Part shown: positions 25,628 through 35,255 of the stretch, one piece after another | Numbering within the stretch: the first letter of the stretch is position 1 | Layout: the number at the start of each line of letters is the position of its first letter | Source: UBA3064 sp023258775 | Lineage (GTDB): Bacteria > Pseudomonadota > Gammaproteobacteria > Burkholderiales > Burkholderiaceae_E | Length of the DNA stretch: 55,942 bases | NCBI GenBank assembly: GCA_044355655.1 | Contig: JBIKXS010000021.1 | Location: 1 to 55,942 of the forward strand | Direction of reading: 5' to 3' | Notes under the pieces: model-generated | Told to the model about the DNA's origin: nothing | Database searches by the model: none | Seen by the model: only the letters and a program-made list of their open reading frames with translations | Program-made: the position numbers and the translations under genes

Positions 25628-27291
25628 GACGTTGCACCTTCGGCTCTGTAAACCTTAGCATCACCGTCGTACACGATACGACCTTGGTCGAGTTTGAGTA
25701 CCCGATCTGCGTAGGTCAAAAGCGCTTCCTGATGCACGATAAGCAACACGGTACATGCCTCCTCTTTAAGTCGCTTCAATATAAGGACCAAAGCGGCGAG
25801 TCCCTGGTCATCAAGGTGGGTATTTGGTTCATCCATCACAACAATACGGGGCCTTCCGTAGAGCGCTCTCGCAAGACCAATTCGCTGTCGTTGCCCCCCC
25901 GAAAGCGAAACCCCTTGATCGGCGAGTCGCGTTTCATAGCCTTGGGGCAAGCGCAAAATCAGCTCGTGTGCGGCCGCGCGTCTTGCTGCATCAACCACAG
26001 CATCTGAATCAGGTTCACCCATTCGACAAATATTTTCTGCCACGCTTGCATCAAACAGTTGCACCTGCTGTGGCACATAACCCATGAACTGGCCCAGGTT
26101 TTCTCGATCCCATTGGGCCACCTCAACGCCGTCAACAGCCAGATACCCCCTGGTGTCAGGCCAAATACCGAGCAAAACTCTCGCAAGCGTCGATTTTCCA
26201 GCCCCGGAGGACCCAACAATTGCAAGACACTCACCTGGGGAAACATCAAAGGTCAGCTGATCCAGTACTGCGGCAGACCGGTCATTTGCAAACGCCGAAA
26301 GTCGGCGAACGCTGATGGCGCCCTCAATGGTATCGGCTCGGTGCTCACCTTCATGCTCAGATGCTTGCTCAATTAAGTCACTGAGCTCACGAAAGGCAAG
26401 TCTTGCCTGCAAAAACTGTGACCATGAGGCAGCTAACATACCAAAAGGACGCGTAGCCTGACCCATAATCATCGTGGCAGCCACCATAGCGCCCAAGCTC
26501 AGTTCGCGCTCGATCATAAGCAACGCAGCCACAGCCAAAATCAACGAGCCTTGAAGCTGGCCGAGATAGCGGCTGACGCCATGAAAAAGCCTCATTTTCG
26601 ACTGCATTGCCTCATTAGCCTTGACAAACACCAAGTAGCGCTGTTCCCACTGCAGATAGATGCCACGGCCCATGCCAAGCGATTCAACAATTTCAATATT
26701 CTTTAACTTGGATTGCAGATAAGTAGCGTGTTCGTCCTGGCTCTCCTGCATGTCGCGTGCCAGTCGGGCTGACTGTCGTTGACCCAAAACAGCAATAAGG
26801 GTGCTGAGCAGCGCCAAACTGATGGCGCTATAGCCAAGCACAGGATGCATCACGTAAAGAATAGCGATGTAAATTGGCGTCCACGGGGCATCGAACATTG
26901 CGAATAAACCCTGCCCTGCAAGAAACTGCCTCAACTGAGTTAAGTCATTCATCGCGGTCACAGAACGGCTATCGGGACGCTTGAGATAGGCATCGAAAAT
27001 GCCGCGAAACACGCCCTGATTCAGCAATTCATCAAGTCGCACACTCATGCGAATCATTAGCCGGGATCGCAACCACTCCGAGGTACTCGCAACCGCATAA
27101 AGCAGCAGTACGATAGCTGTGATCGTCAAGAGTGTGAACTCGTTGCGATACACCATCACGCGATCCATGATTTGCAAACTATAAAGCGCCGGTGTTAGCG
27201 CCAAAAGGTTTGCAACAAAGCTAAAAAGTCCCACCCATGCGACCTCCCTACGAAGACCATGTAAGGCCTTAGCAATCGGATTCTTGCTCAC
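25624..27291 (-). CDS. Type I secretion ABC transporter, PrtD-like (second of two)
   Basis: This 555-residue protein consists of a membrane domain (five to six hydrophobic helices in residues about 20-300, including LYSLQIMDRVMVYRNEFTLL, typical of PrtD-type permeases) fused to an ATPase. The ATPase has Walker A GSSGAGKST, signature LSGGQRQRIGLARA and Walker B IVVMDEPNTHLDDQG. No N-terminal C39 peptidase-like domain is present. The gene overlaps both neighbours by 4 bases. It is directly preceded by another full PrtD-like gene, so the two half-transporters may work as a heterodimer. Confidence 0.92.
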   Translation of the reverse strand: MSKNPIAKALHGLRREVAWVGLFSFVANLLALTPALYSLQIMDRVMVYRNEFTLLTITAIVLLLYAVASTSEWLRSRLMIRMSVRLDELLNQGVFRGIFDAYLKRPDSRSVTAMNDLTQLRQFLAGQGLFAMFDAPWTPIYIAILYVMHPVLGYSAISLALLSTLIAVLGQRQSARLARDMQESQDEHATYLQSKLKNIEIVESLGMGRGIYLQWEQRYLVFVKANEAMQSKMRLFHGVSRYLGQLQGSLILAVAALLMIERELSLGAMVAATMIMGQATRPFGMLAASWSQFLQARLAFRELSDLIEQASEHEGEHRADTIEGAISVRRLSAFANDRSAAVLDQLTFDVSPGECLAIVGSSGAGKSTLARVLLGIWPDTRGYLAVDGVEVAQWDRENLGQFMGYVPQQVQLFDASVAENICRMGEPDSDAVVDAARRAAAHELILRLPQGYETRLADQGVSLSGGQRQRIGLARALYGRPRIVVMDEPNTHLDDQGLAALVLILKRLKEEACTVLLIVHQEALLTYADRVLKLDQGRIVYDGDAKVYRAEGATS

Positions 27292-29156
27292 TGGGATTGA
27301 GGCGGTATTGGTGGATGGTCAGTCGGCAGGGCAGAGGCCAGCTTCAAATTCTCTGCCGCCGATGGCTGACCTGTTGAGGCTAATTGAGTACTCGTTGCCT
27401 GTGGGCCACGCGCACTAGCACGCTGCCTTGCTTCTTCGGCTGCCTTTTGCATTGCAGCGAGAACTTGATCGCGCGGGCCAAAGCCCTGAACCTGTCCTTC
27501 TCGAAGCACAAGAATTAAATCTGCCAGATCAAGCATATCTCGGCGGTGGGTAATCAAGACCACAATCGCTTGGCGCTTTTTTAACTCAGCGACTGCTGCA
27601 CGAAGAGCCTTTTCACCCTCTGTGTCCATACTCGCGTTGGGCTCATCCAAGACGACAAGTTTTGGGTTACCGTAAACCGCTCTAGCCAGTCCCACACGTT
27701 GTTGTTGTCCGCCAGACAGAATCCCTCCAAGATCACCAACATCAGTTTGCAGGCCTAAGGGGAGCCCCTTGATAATCGGGTCGAGTTGCGCGATCGAAAT
27801 TGCGTCTTCAAGGAGCATCGAATTCGCCTGACCAAATCGAGCAATGTTGTCGGACAATGACCCTTGAAAAAGTTCCACGTCCTGGGGCAAGTAGCCAAGG
27901 TATTGACCCAGCTGATCTTTATCCCAAAGGTGCACATCGACGCCATCAAGCCTAACTTTGCCGTTGTTTATGCGCCAGGTGCCAAGTATCACGCGTGCAA
28001 GTGTTGACTTTCCCGCTCCAGAAGGTCCAACCACGGCCATAACCTGCCCCGGGCGCACTGAGAAACTTACCCCTCGCAGAATCAGATGGGGTAGGCCTGG
28101 CACCCCAGTGGTTACTTGATCAACCACCAATGGACCCGCTGGCTCTGGCAGAGGCATAGAATTTAGTCGTTCAGGCGCTGTTGTCAACAAATCATTCAAC
28201 CGCCGAAAGGCCTGCATTGCGCCTGCAACCATCCGCCATTGCAGCAACAGTTGGGAGAGTGGCATAAGCGCCCTTCCGCCTAATATTGACGCAATGATGA
28301 GAAGGCTCGGATCAATTGGCGGAATCTGAGCAGCAGGCCCAGCGCTAAACACGCCTAGTGATATGAAAGCGCCCGCACCCATGATTAAGGATCCCTGAAC
28401 CATCCCAAGCATTCGCGTTGCTGCCTGCGAGGCGGCTGCTGTATCGGCGGCCTTAGCTTGAAGTACGAGGAACCGCTGTTGCATCGACAGCCATCTAGAC
28501 TGCACCTTTTCGTACATGCCCATGCTGTCAATGACCTGCGCATTTCTAGCAATTGACTGGGCATATTGACTTGCCTCGGCCGATGCCAATTGAGCTTCAC
28601 GTAAGGCTGGAAGGCTTCTGCCGTGGTTCCAAAATCCCAGGAGTGCCTGAAAGAGCACGCCGCCAAGAGCGATCGCACCCATTGAGGGGTTGATCAAAAA
28701 AATCAACATCATGAAAACCAAGCCGGTAGGAAGATCAAGGACCGAGGTTGACACCGGCGATACCAAAAAATCCTTCAGGGTTTTCAGGTCACTAAAGGCA
28801 TAGCCGCTGCCAAGCGGATGTCGCATAAGTCTTGCTGTAAAACTTGCCTTGAAAAGCCGTTCGCGCAAATTCAGATCAAACATTTCTGCTGCATGTTCGA
28901 GCAGGCGCATCCTTAAATACTCGAGTGCCTCCAGTATCAATAAGGCAAAGACCAAAATGACCGTCAGCCACAACAAGGTTTCTGCACTTCGCGAGCCAAC
29001 CACCCTGTCATAGGTTTGGAGCATGTAGGCGACTGGCACAAGCTGCAACAGCCCTATGGCCACGCTAAAGGCAGCCGAGGGCGTGATCAGCTCTGCAAGC
29101 TTCGCGACATGGCGAGAAAGTTCGCTCGCCGCATCGTTGGTTGAAAATCTAGTCAT
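27288..29156 (-). CDS. Type I secretion ABC transporter, PrtD-like (first of two)
   Basis: This 622-residue protein starts the secretion operon. The membrane domain (about residues 25-330) includes PVAYMLQTYDRVVGSRSAET, matching the PrtD pattern. The ATPase has Walker A GPSGAGKST, a Q-loop region YLPQDVELF, signature LSGGQQQRVGLARA and Walker B LVVLDEPNASMD. A Pro/Ser/Ala-rich tail of about 50 residues after the ATPase is unusual. It shares architecture with the following gene but is clearly diverged, pointing to an old duplication with specialised subunits. Confidence 0.92.
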   Translation of the reverse strand: MTRFSTNDAASELSRHVAKLAELITPSAAFSVAIGLLQLVPVAYMLQTYDRVVGSRSAETLLWLTVILVFALLILEALEYLRMRLLEHAAEMFDLNLRERLFKASFTARLMRHPLGSGYAFSDLKTLKDFLVSPVSTSVLDLPTGLVFMMLIFLINPSMGAIALGGVLFQALLGFWNHGRSLPALREAQLASAEASQYAQSIARNAQVIDSMGMYEKVQSRWLSMQQRFLVLQAKAADTAAASQAATRMLGMVQGSLIMGAGAFISLGVFSAGPAAQIPPIDPSLLIIASILGGRALMPLSQLLLQWRMVAGAMQAFRRLNDLLTTAPERLNSMPLPEPAGPLVVDQVTTGVPGLPHLILRGVSFSVRPGQVMAVVGPSGAGKSTLARVILGTWRINNGKVRLDGVDVHLWDKDQLGQYLGYLPQDVELFQGSLSDNIARFGQANSMLLEDAISIAQLDPIIKGLPLGLQTDVGDLGGILSGGQQQRVGLARAVYGNPKLVVLDEPNASMDTEGEKALRAAVAELKKRQAIVVLITHRRDMLDLADLILVLREGQVQGFGPRDQVLAAMQKAAEEARQRASARGPQATSTQLASTGQPSAAENLKLASALPTDHPPIPPQSQ

Positions 29157-29266
29157 TCAGTTCATTGAGGAGCCACGAATCAATAGGGCAGTACTTATCA
29201 AAAGCCAAGTGAGTGTATCTGAGTCGAACATTGGAGTTGCTTAGCCCAAAGCCCTAGGAAAATTTC
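29157..29266. promoter_or_regulatory. Divergent intergenic region between the secretion operon and the Maf-like gene
   Basis: This 110-base gap separates two divergent genes and must contain their promoters. No clear -35/-10 pair or dyad was recognised. A GGAAAATTTC stretch lies just before the plus-strand start. Confidence 0.35.
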
Positions 29267-31252
29267 ATGACACAATCGCTAACCATGAATACATCTGCGT
29301 CTTTTGCTAACGAACTTACGCCCACGGTTGCAACGCTTGCAACTATGGCTGATTTGTGCGTAAAAATCCTACAGCACATTACTGCTGGGGAAGTCCGTCA
29401 AGTGTTCCCATTGAGCGACGAACTCAGGAGCGTTCGGGCGAGACTTTCAGACCAGTTAGCGAAACGATTAGAACTCTTAAAGGACTTTAAACCCTCCACC
29501 AATTTAGAGTTAAGGCAGCTTGAGCAACTTAAATTGGGTGTAGGGATCGTCGGCAAATTCGACCAAGTTCATGATCAATGGGTTAAGGTACTTGATGAAC
29601 CCGACAAAGAGAACCTTTCTGATGCATCTGTCGATCAGTGGCACATAATTCTTGAAAAAAGACTTCCGCGGGGTTGGGACAGGCGCAGAGATTTACTTGT
29701 GGTTTACGGCGAAGTACCATCGAATCTCAAAACGACGATCTTAGAACGATTTTTGGACCGAGTTCTAGTCTATCAGCCGTTCGACCATGAGTCAGCGGAG
29801 CACTTTGCTTCAAACACTGACTTATCTGTCGGCGATGATGCAAAACCTAACCAGATTACACAAAATATTGTTGTTGTACGTAAAATCTCTGATTTTAAGA
29901 GTCAATTTCCCTTCAATAATCCACCAGAGCTAATTTTGGAACTGAGTGGCCCATGCCCCCCTAGTGGCAAACATATTGAGGAAGCCAAGGAAGAGATAAA
30001 GTCACTCGTTCTTATAGCGAGCGTTAGCAGGAACACCATTAAAACATTTGGACCAAGATGGTTCCAACAGGGCTTACAAAATCTTCCTGCGATCGCAAAT
30101 TCTCAATCGCTTGCAGATTTTAGAGATAGCTTCAAGGGCTTGCCGATGATTATGGTATCGCCTGGTCCCTCGCTTGATAAGAATATCCAAGCATTAAAAC
30201 AAGCGAAAGGCAGAGCAATCTTAATTGCTCCGGTTCAGTCCATGCGAAGGTTACACGCTGAAGGCATTTACCCAGATTTCTACATGGTGATCGACCCTTT
30301 AGATCTAACGAGTGAACCGCATGCTTTTATTGATCTGCAGTCCATCAAACCATATCAAGCCCTGATAGTAGGCGGTAGTTGCCATCCGAATGTTGTTAGT
30401 GCACCTTTTGCCAGAAAGTATGTGTTTGGATCAGCATCTTCGTCGAGTTGGTTGACCGATCTTTTCGGCGATGAGCAGGTCAATACGGCGGGTACGTCAG
30501 TTGCAGTGACCGGGATGAATATTGGACTAAGCTGGCGATGCAATCCCATTATTCTTGTTGGTCAGGACCTGGCATTCACCGACGGATTACAGTATGCTGG
30601 TCGAAAACAAGCCGGCACTGACGCTGCAGGCCTATTTGAACTCGATGGTTATCACGGTGGCAAAGTCAAGACATCATATGGCTACAAAGTCGCTCATTAT
30701 GAATTTGAAATGATCGCAGAGCGTGTTTTAAATTCTGGAAAAAACATCTCTATAATCAACGCTACGGAAGGGGGCGCATGCATTAAGGGATTCACACAAA
30801 AACCGTTACATGCGGTAATAGAAGAACTTCCAGAAAATGATGGGATAGTTCGTAAGATTATACAATCTAAAATTGATGAATTTGAAAATTTTCCTTTTGA
30901 AAATCGAATTAAGACAGGAAAGTCGAACATTAGATTGATTTTGAATCAAGTTGATCGCCTTAGCCTTTCGGCTAAGATATGCAGACAACTCACACTTAAA
31001 TTACAGCGAAAAGTTTCCAACCAACAACTCCTTAAGCTCGGAAAAGAAGAGCAGAGAGTGAGGCATAATCTCAAATCATTGGATTTCTTATCTTTAATAG
31101 TCCAAGAAGAGATCAAACACATCACACAGTCGCTTCAATCACAGTCAACAATGGCGGAGAATCTCGAAGTTTCGATTAAGTTTTTTGACACCATCATCGA
31201 GGCTTGCACCCTTACTAAGAAGGGCTTGGGAAGCAGCTTAAGCCAGATGTAA
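29267..31252 (+). CDS. Maf-type motility-associated (DUF115) flagellin glycosyltransferase
   Basis: This 661-residue protein has the DUF115/MptE-like core typical of Maf proteins. After a diverged N-terminal half come LPMIMVSPGPSLDKNIQAL, APVQSMRRLHAEGIYPDFYM, VIDPLD, then INATEGGACIKGF, with NTAGTSVAVTGMNIGL and LVGQDLAFTDGLQYAGRK in between. Maf proteins transfer nonulosonic acids (pseudaminic or legionaminic acid) to flagellin Ser/Thr. A full legionaminic acid cassette lies downstream on the opposite strand and the flagellin genes about 10 kb away, which fits this role. The C-terminal 150 residues are helical and Lys-rich. The start ATG 29267 follows GGAAAATTTC. Confidence 0.86.
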   Translation: MTQSLTMNTSASFANELTPTVATLATMADLCVKILQHITAGEVRQVFPLSDELRSVRARLSDQLAKRLELLKDFKPSTNLELRQLEQLKLGVGIVGKFDQVHDQWVKVLDEPDKENLSDASVDQWHIILEKRLPRGWDRRRDLLVVYGEVPSNLKTTILERFLDRVLVYQPFDHESAEHFASNTDLSVGDDAKPNQITQNIVVVRKISDFKSQFPFNNPPELILELSGPCPPSGKHIEEAKEEIKSLVLIASVSRNTIKTFGPRWFQQGLQNLPAIANSQSLADFRDSFKGLPMIMVSPGPSLDKNIQALKQAKGRAILIAPVQSMRRLHAEGIYPDFYMVIDPLDLTSEPHAFIDLQSIKPYQALIVGGSCHPNVVSAPFARKYVFGSASSSSWLTDLFGDEQVNTAGTSVAVTGMNIGLSWRCNPIILVGQDLAFTDGLQYAGRKQAGTDAAGLFELDGYHGGKVKTSYGYKVAHYEFEMIAERVLNSGKNISIINATEGGACIKGFTQKPLHAVIEELPENDGIVRKIIQSKIDEFENFPFENRIKTGKSNIRLILNQVDRLSLSAKICRQLTLKLQRKVSNQQLLKLGKEEQRVRHNLKSLDFLSLIVQEEIKHITQSLQSQSTMAENLEVSIKFFDTIIEACTLTKKGLGSSLSQM

Positions 31253-31298
31253 ACTGTGTTTGCTACAACGGCAAACTATTTGATGAAGCTAATAGATC

Positions 31299-32027
31299 TC
31301 AATTTTCGCATATAAAACCATCGTCGGACAAATCTTGTAAGTGGTTTGCGCGCTTTAAGGCACTTTCAGCGATAAACCAGTCCCACTCCGTGTCAATATC
31401 GATTGATTCTAATGGATCCTCAACAATCATCGGCAATGTATCATTACCAATAAAGGAGTTATTTGTCTTCAGATACTCTGGACTAGCAAGGTAAATTAAT
31501 CCATTCAGCTTGAATGCAAGGGGTAAATCCTGCGATCGCATTGGTAGCTTCTGATCAAAAAACGGCGTAGCTTTTGTGTCCGCTATGTGATAACACCACA
31601 TCGGATGCGTTTCTGCTGGGGAGAAAGACACTAGGGATTTCGACTCTGAGGTACGAAACATTTCTACTGCATTTGAAATTGTACTCGCGCTCCTGAATGG
31701 CGAAGTTGGCTGTAACAACATTAAGCAGTCAACAGAACCCTTTTCCTTTTCGTACCATTCGAGCGCATGCAAACACACTGATATGGATGAGGCCTCATCG
31801 CTTGCCAATTCTTTTGGCCGCAGCCAGGGCACTGTTACGCCCGCCTCTTTAGCGATCTGGGCGATAACTGGACAGTCTGTTGAGACCAAGACATCGCTAA
31901 CACTAGGTACTGCTTTGACAGCCTCAATAGTCCACTGAATTAAGGGTTTGCCACCTAAATGACGTATGTTCTTTCCGTGAATCCGTTTAGAGCCCTGCCT
32001 TGCCGGAACGATCGCCAATAGCTTCAT
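31299..32027 (-). CDS. legF: CMP-legionaminic acid synthetase (acylneuraminate cytidylyltransferase family)
   Basis: This 242-residue enzyme activates a nonulosonic acid with CTP. The N terminus IVPARQGSKRIHGKNIRHLG is the nucleotide-binding signature of CMP-sialate synthetases. DVLVSTDCPVIAQIAKEAG, LQPTSPFRSASTI, DLPLAFKLNGLIYLA and VEDPLESIDIDTEWDW complete the family pattern. It is the last gene of the legionaminic acid operon, overlapping ptmE by 1 base (stop/start TAATG). From context the substrate is legionaminic acid; a sialic acid or other analogue cannot be excluded from sequence alone. Confidence 0.86.
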   Translation of the reverse strand: MKLLAIVPARQGSKRIHGKNIRHLGGKPLIQWTIEAVKAVPSVSDVLVSTDCPVIAQIAKEAGVTVPWLRPKELASDEASSISVCLHALEWYEKEKGSVDCLMLLQPTSPFRSASTISNAVEMFRTSESKSLVSFSPAETHPMWCYHIADTKATPFFDQKLPMRSQDLPLAFKLNGLIYLASPEYLKTNNSFIGNDTLPMIVEDPLESIDIDTEWDWFIAESALKRANHLQDLSDDGFICEN

Positions 32028-33079
32028 TATCCATTTCGATCCATTTGGGCAGTCTGATAATCACTTGGCCTTCCAACATCAAGCCATGGTTCGTGCATCG
32101 GATATGCGACCGTGCGATCTCCCTTGGTCCTTAGACGCTCGAACAATAATGGCATATCGCAATTCTCATTGGGTTCTAGTTGATCAAGGGCAACAGGATC
32201 CAATGCATAGACACCCGCATTGACATGGCTTCGGAAAAGCGGTTTCTCTTCGAATCCAATAATTTCTACGCCACGAGTTCTTACTACCCCAAAAGGGTGC
32301 TGCCATTCGTACGAACCGATCGCCATTGTGGCTACCGCTTGCTGGCGAATATGGAAATCTAACAAAGCGCCATAATTAATGTCCGATAGCACATCACCAT
32401 TCGTGACGAGAAACGGTTCGTCGAAGCGATCTTTAATCAAAGAAAGCGCGCCTGCGGTACCCAGCGCAGATTTTTCTCTTATATACCCAATGTGTATGCC
32501 GAACGAGGAACCGTCCCTGAAATGGCATTCAATTAAATTCCCTAGGTAATTGATCGCGATCAAAAACTTCGTAAAGCCATAAGACATTGCCCGCTCAATA
32601 ATATGTTGCAACATCGGCTTGCCATGCACGGGCAACATAGGCTTCGGACAGTTCGCCGTATGAGGCATCATTCTCGTTCCTTTACCTCCAGCCATTACCA
32701 CTACCGTATTGGACCGTAATTGAGGGGTCGTGAGCTGATCCCAAAGGTGAAGTCCTACAACTTTCCCATGCTCGTCAACAACTGGCACTTGTTGGATCTT
32801 ATTTGCGACCATTAACTTCATGACTGTATCTCGCGGCATATCCGGAGGTACGACCAAAGGATTATGGTGTACAACAGCGCTCAAGGGACTTCCTAAGTCC
32901 AAGCCACGAAGTAGACCACGCCGAATATCGCCATCAGAAACGGTACCTTCAAGTTTTCCAGACGCACTTTCGACAAGAACGATCTTGATTGCAACCTGGT
33001 CTAGATTGCGAACCGCCTGCTGAACCGTCGCCGTGATGGGCAATAGGGCGCGGCGCCAATTTTGGTCAACAGTATTCAT
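32027..33079 (-). CDS. ptmE: CBS-domain nucleotidyltransferase, PtmE-like glucosamine-1-phosphate guanylyltransferase
   Basis: This 350-residue protein has an N-terminal pair of CBS domains (about residues 10-115, VSDGDIRRGLLRGLDLGSPL and IQQVPVVDEHGKVVGLHLWD) and a sugar-phosphate nucleotidyltransferase domain (VVMAGGKGTRMMPHT, CPKPMLPVHGKPML, EPFLVTNGDVLSDINY, VNAGVYALDP). This combination is that of PtmE (Cj1329) from the Campylobacter legionaminic acid pathway, which makes GDP-glucosamine. Its presence argues that this cassette uses GDP-linked precursors. It overlaps legG by 4 bases and legF by 1. Confidence 0.82.
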   Translation of the reverse strand: MNTVDQNWRRALLPITATVQQAVRNLDQVAIKIVLVESASGKLEGTVSDGDIRRGLLRGLDLGSPLSAVVHHNPLVVPPDMPRDTVMKLMVANKIQQVPVVDEHGKVVGLHLWDQLTTPQLRSNTVVVMAGGKGTRMMPHTANCPKPMLPVHGKPMLQHIIERAMSYGFTKFLIAINYLGNLIECHFRDGSSFGIHIGYIREKSALGTAGALSLIKDRFDEPFLVTNGDVLSDINYGALLDFHIRQQAVATMAIGSYEWQHPFGVVRTRGVEIIGFEEKPLFRSHVNAGVYALDPVALDQLEPNENCDMPLLFERLRTKGDRTVAYPMHEPWLDVGRPSDYQTAQMDRNG

Positions 33080-34257
33080 AGTCGAGTAGAAACGTCATTG
33101 TTCGGAAGATCGAAAAAACTTTTTCTTAGCAATCCATCCAGTGGCTGTTTCGCGATGATCTCGACAATACGAGCACTTGCACCGCCGTCACCATAGGGAT
33201 TTACAGTCTGAGCCAAAGAGTCTTGGAACTCATCACTAAAAAGCCTTTGGAGTGCATTGGCGATTTTCTCCCTCGTTGGATCACAGTGAATGACACTGGC
33301 CGCACGAAGACGTCCTCGCTGCCGACTACCGATGTCAATCGTTCCGACTCCAAAGCTTGGCGCTTCTATGATGCCGCTCGAAGAGTTCCCGACGATACCG
33401 TCGACGAACTTCATGCAAGAGAGGTACTTAAGCTGACCGAGTGCATCGAACGACCAAGCGTTACGACGCGAGGCAACAAATGAACTAACCATAGCCTTTA
33501 GCTCGTGCCCGCCTGGGTCAGCGTTGGGCATAGTAAAAATCAAGTGAGTATCTTGGAGATCGGCAAGTGCCAAGAGTAATTCTTGCATTTGCTCAGCGGA
33601 AGATTGTTTGTCAAGAGTCGCAGGGTGAAACGTTACAAGAAGATTTCGCGGTCCTAACCTGATATCGATCGCTTCCTCAAGTTGTGCTCGTGTCAAAAAA
33701 TTCATGTGCCTTATAGCGTCAATCCCAAGGCCGCCAACGACAAATACATGCCTAGGATTTTCGCCAAGCTGTATAACCCGACGCTTATATTCGTCGGTAG
33801 CAACAAAATGAAGGTGCGACATCTTCGTGACAGCATGCCGTATTGCTTCGTCAAATGCGCCTTCCGTCGACTCACCACCGTGCAAGTGAGCGATGGGTAT
33901 ACCCGCAATCATCGCGGCTACAGCTGCACAAAGAATCTCAAACCTGTCGCCGAGGATCACAATCAAATGAGGAGATAGACGAGCGTAAACGTCTGCCAAG
34001 CCAATCAGGCCAAGTCCCATCGACTTGGTCACAGCGCTTGGCGTGTCAGCGCTGACGAGCATTTCTATCCGTGCATCAATCGAGAACCCCGCATTTTCAA
34101 TCTCGCGGTATGTGAGCCCAAACTCGGGCGACAAATGCATACCCGTCGCAATCAATTGAAGTTCGAGCACATCACAACTGCGAATTTCATCCATTAACCT
34201 GCGCAAAAGGCCAAACTCTGCGCGTGCCCCAGTCACGACACAAACCCTGGTACTCAT
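33076..34257 (-). CDS. legG: NDP-sugar 2-epimerase, hydrolysing (LegG/NeuC family)
   Basis: This 393-residue enzyme belongs to the UDP-GlcNAc 2-epimerase superfamily. Signatures include VVTGARAEFGLLRRLMDEI at the N terminus, LIVILGDRFEILCAA, IAHLHGGESTEGAFDEAIRH, and the substrate site GNSSSGIIEAPSFGVGTIDI with RQRGR. In the legionaminic pathway it converts GDP-2,4-diacetamido-2,4,6-trideoxyglucose to the free manno sugar with release of GDP. It is translationally coupled (4-base overlaps) to legI and ptmE. Confidence 0.87.
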   Translation of the reverse strand: MSTRVCVVTGARAEFGLLRRLMDEIRSCDVLELQLIATGMHLSPEFGLTYREIENAGFSIDARIEMLVSADTPSAVTKSMGLGLIGLADVYARLSPHLIVILGDRFEILCAAVAAMIAGIPIAHLHGGESTEGAFDEAIRHAVTKMSHLHFVATDEYKRRVIQLGENPRHVFVVGGLGIDAIRHMNFLTRAQLEEAIDIRLGPRNLLVTFHPATLDKQSSAEQMQELLLALADLQDTHLIFTMPNADPGGHELKAMVSSFVASRRNAWSFDALGQLKYLSCMKFVDGIVGNSSSGIIEAPSFGVGTIDIGSRQRGRLRAASVIHCDPTREKIANALQRLFSDEFQDSLAQTVNPYGDGGASARIVEIIAKQPLDGLLRKSFFDLPNNDVSTRL

Positions 34258-35255
34258 ATTTCTATCTGCTCATCAATTGCAAAATCCCTGACTGCAGGCC
34301 GTCCTATTAACTCATCCCAGCGCATCGGTGAAATACCGTTACCCGGTCGCTTAGTGCCAATGTTATCTACACTAAACAGTTCTCCAGTCCGTATCTCGCG
34401 AATGGCAACCACAGATTTCCTTGCAATAGGCTTGTTGTTTAATTCGCTTGCACTAGGTCGCTTGACACCATCGCCAAGCGCCATTTCGAGGTTTCTCACC
34501 GCCCTAACCATTGCCTTAAATTCATTAGGCTCTAAACTGGCCAGATGATCAGGCCCAAGGAGGGTTTTATCGAGGGTCAAGTGCTTCTCAACGACGCTCG
34601 CTCCTAAGGCCACGGCTGCAATGGGAATCTCTATGCCAAGTGTATGATCGGAATACCCTACGGCCACACCAAGACCTAGCCCCATGCTCACCATCGCTCG
34701 CAAATTCACTTCGTTCATAGGCGCGGGATATTCGGTTGTGCACTGCAAAACAGTAACCAGCTCTCGGGCTGTCCCTGAACACTCGATGACGTCCAGGGCT
34801 GTTTCGATCTCACCCAACGTTGCCATACCCGTAGACAAAATAACAGGCAAGCCTAATCTCGTCATATAACGAAGCAACGGTAGATTATTGATTTCGCCTG
34901 AAGGAATCTTAACTCGCTTTAGTCCCAGATCAATAAGCATGTCGAAGCTATCGGCATCAAATGCAGTCGAACAAAATTCAATCCCTTGTTTTTCACACTC
35001 GATCGCGAGAACCTTATGCTCTTCACGCGTTAACTCTAGTTTTCTTAACATCGCCAATTGCGTCTCGCCCTCGCCCACTGACCGCTTCTGGTAGGGGGCT
35101 GTTTGAGCGCTTGTTGTGACTAGCTGGCTCGCTTTAAAACTTTGAAACTTGACAACATCAGCTCCGGCGAATTTGGCCGAAGCAACAAGGCATTTTGCCA
35201 ACTCCAAGTCACCATTATGGTTGACCCCAACTTCGGCTATGACGAGTGTCTTCAC
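34254..35255 (-). CDS. legI: N,N'-diacetyllegionaminate synthase (NeuB family)
   Basis: This 333-residue protein condenses a 6-carbon sugar with phosphoenolpyruvate. It has IAEVGVNHNGDLELAKCLV, GADVVKFQSFKAS, FCSTAFDADSFDMLIDLGL, VKIPSGEINNLPLLRY, LQCTTEYPAP, GYSDHTLGIEIPIAAVALGA and VEKHLTLD, all NeuB barrel motifs. A C-terminal SAF (antifreeze-like) domain includes RTGELFSVDNIGTKRPGNG. The operon partners legB, legC, legG and ptmE support legionaminate rather than neuraminate as product. It overlaps its neighbours by 4 bases on each side. Confidence 0.89.
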   Translation of the reverse strand: MKTLVIAEVGVNHNGDLELAKCLVASAKFAGADVVKFQSFKASQLVTTSAQTAPYQKRSVGEGETQLAMLRKLELTREEHKVLAIECEKQGIEFCSTAFDADSFDMLIDLGLKRVKIPSGEINNLPLLRYMTRLGLPVILSTGMATLGEIETALDVIECSGTARELVTVLQCTTEYPAPMNEVNLRAMVSMGLGLGVAVGYSDHTLGIEIPIAAVALGASVVEKHLTLDKTLLGPDHLASLEPNEFKAMVRAVRNLEMALGDGVKRPSASELNNKPIARKSVVAIREIRTGELFSVDNIGTKRPGNGISPMRWDELIGRPAVRDFAIDEQIEI

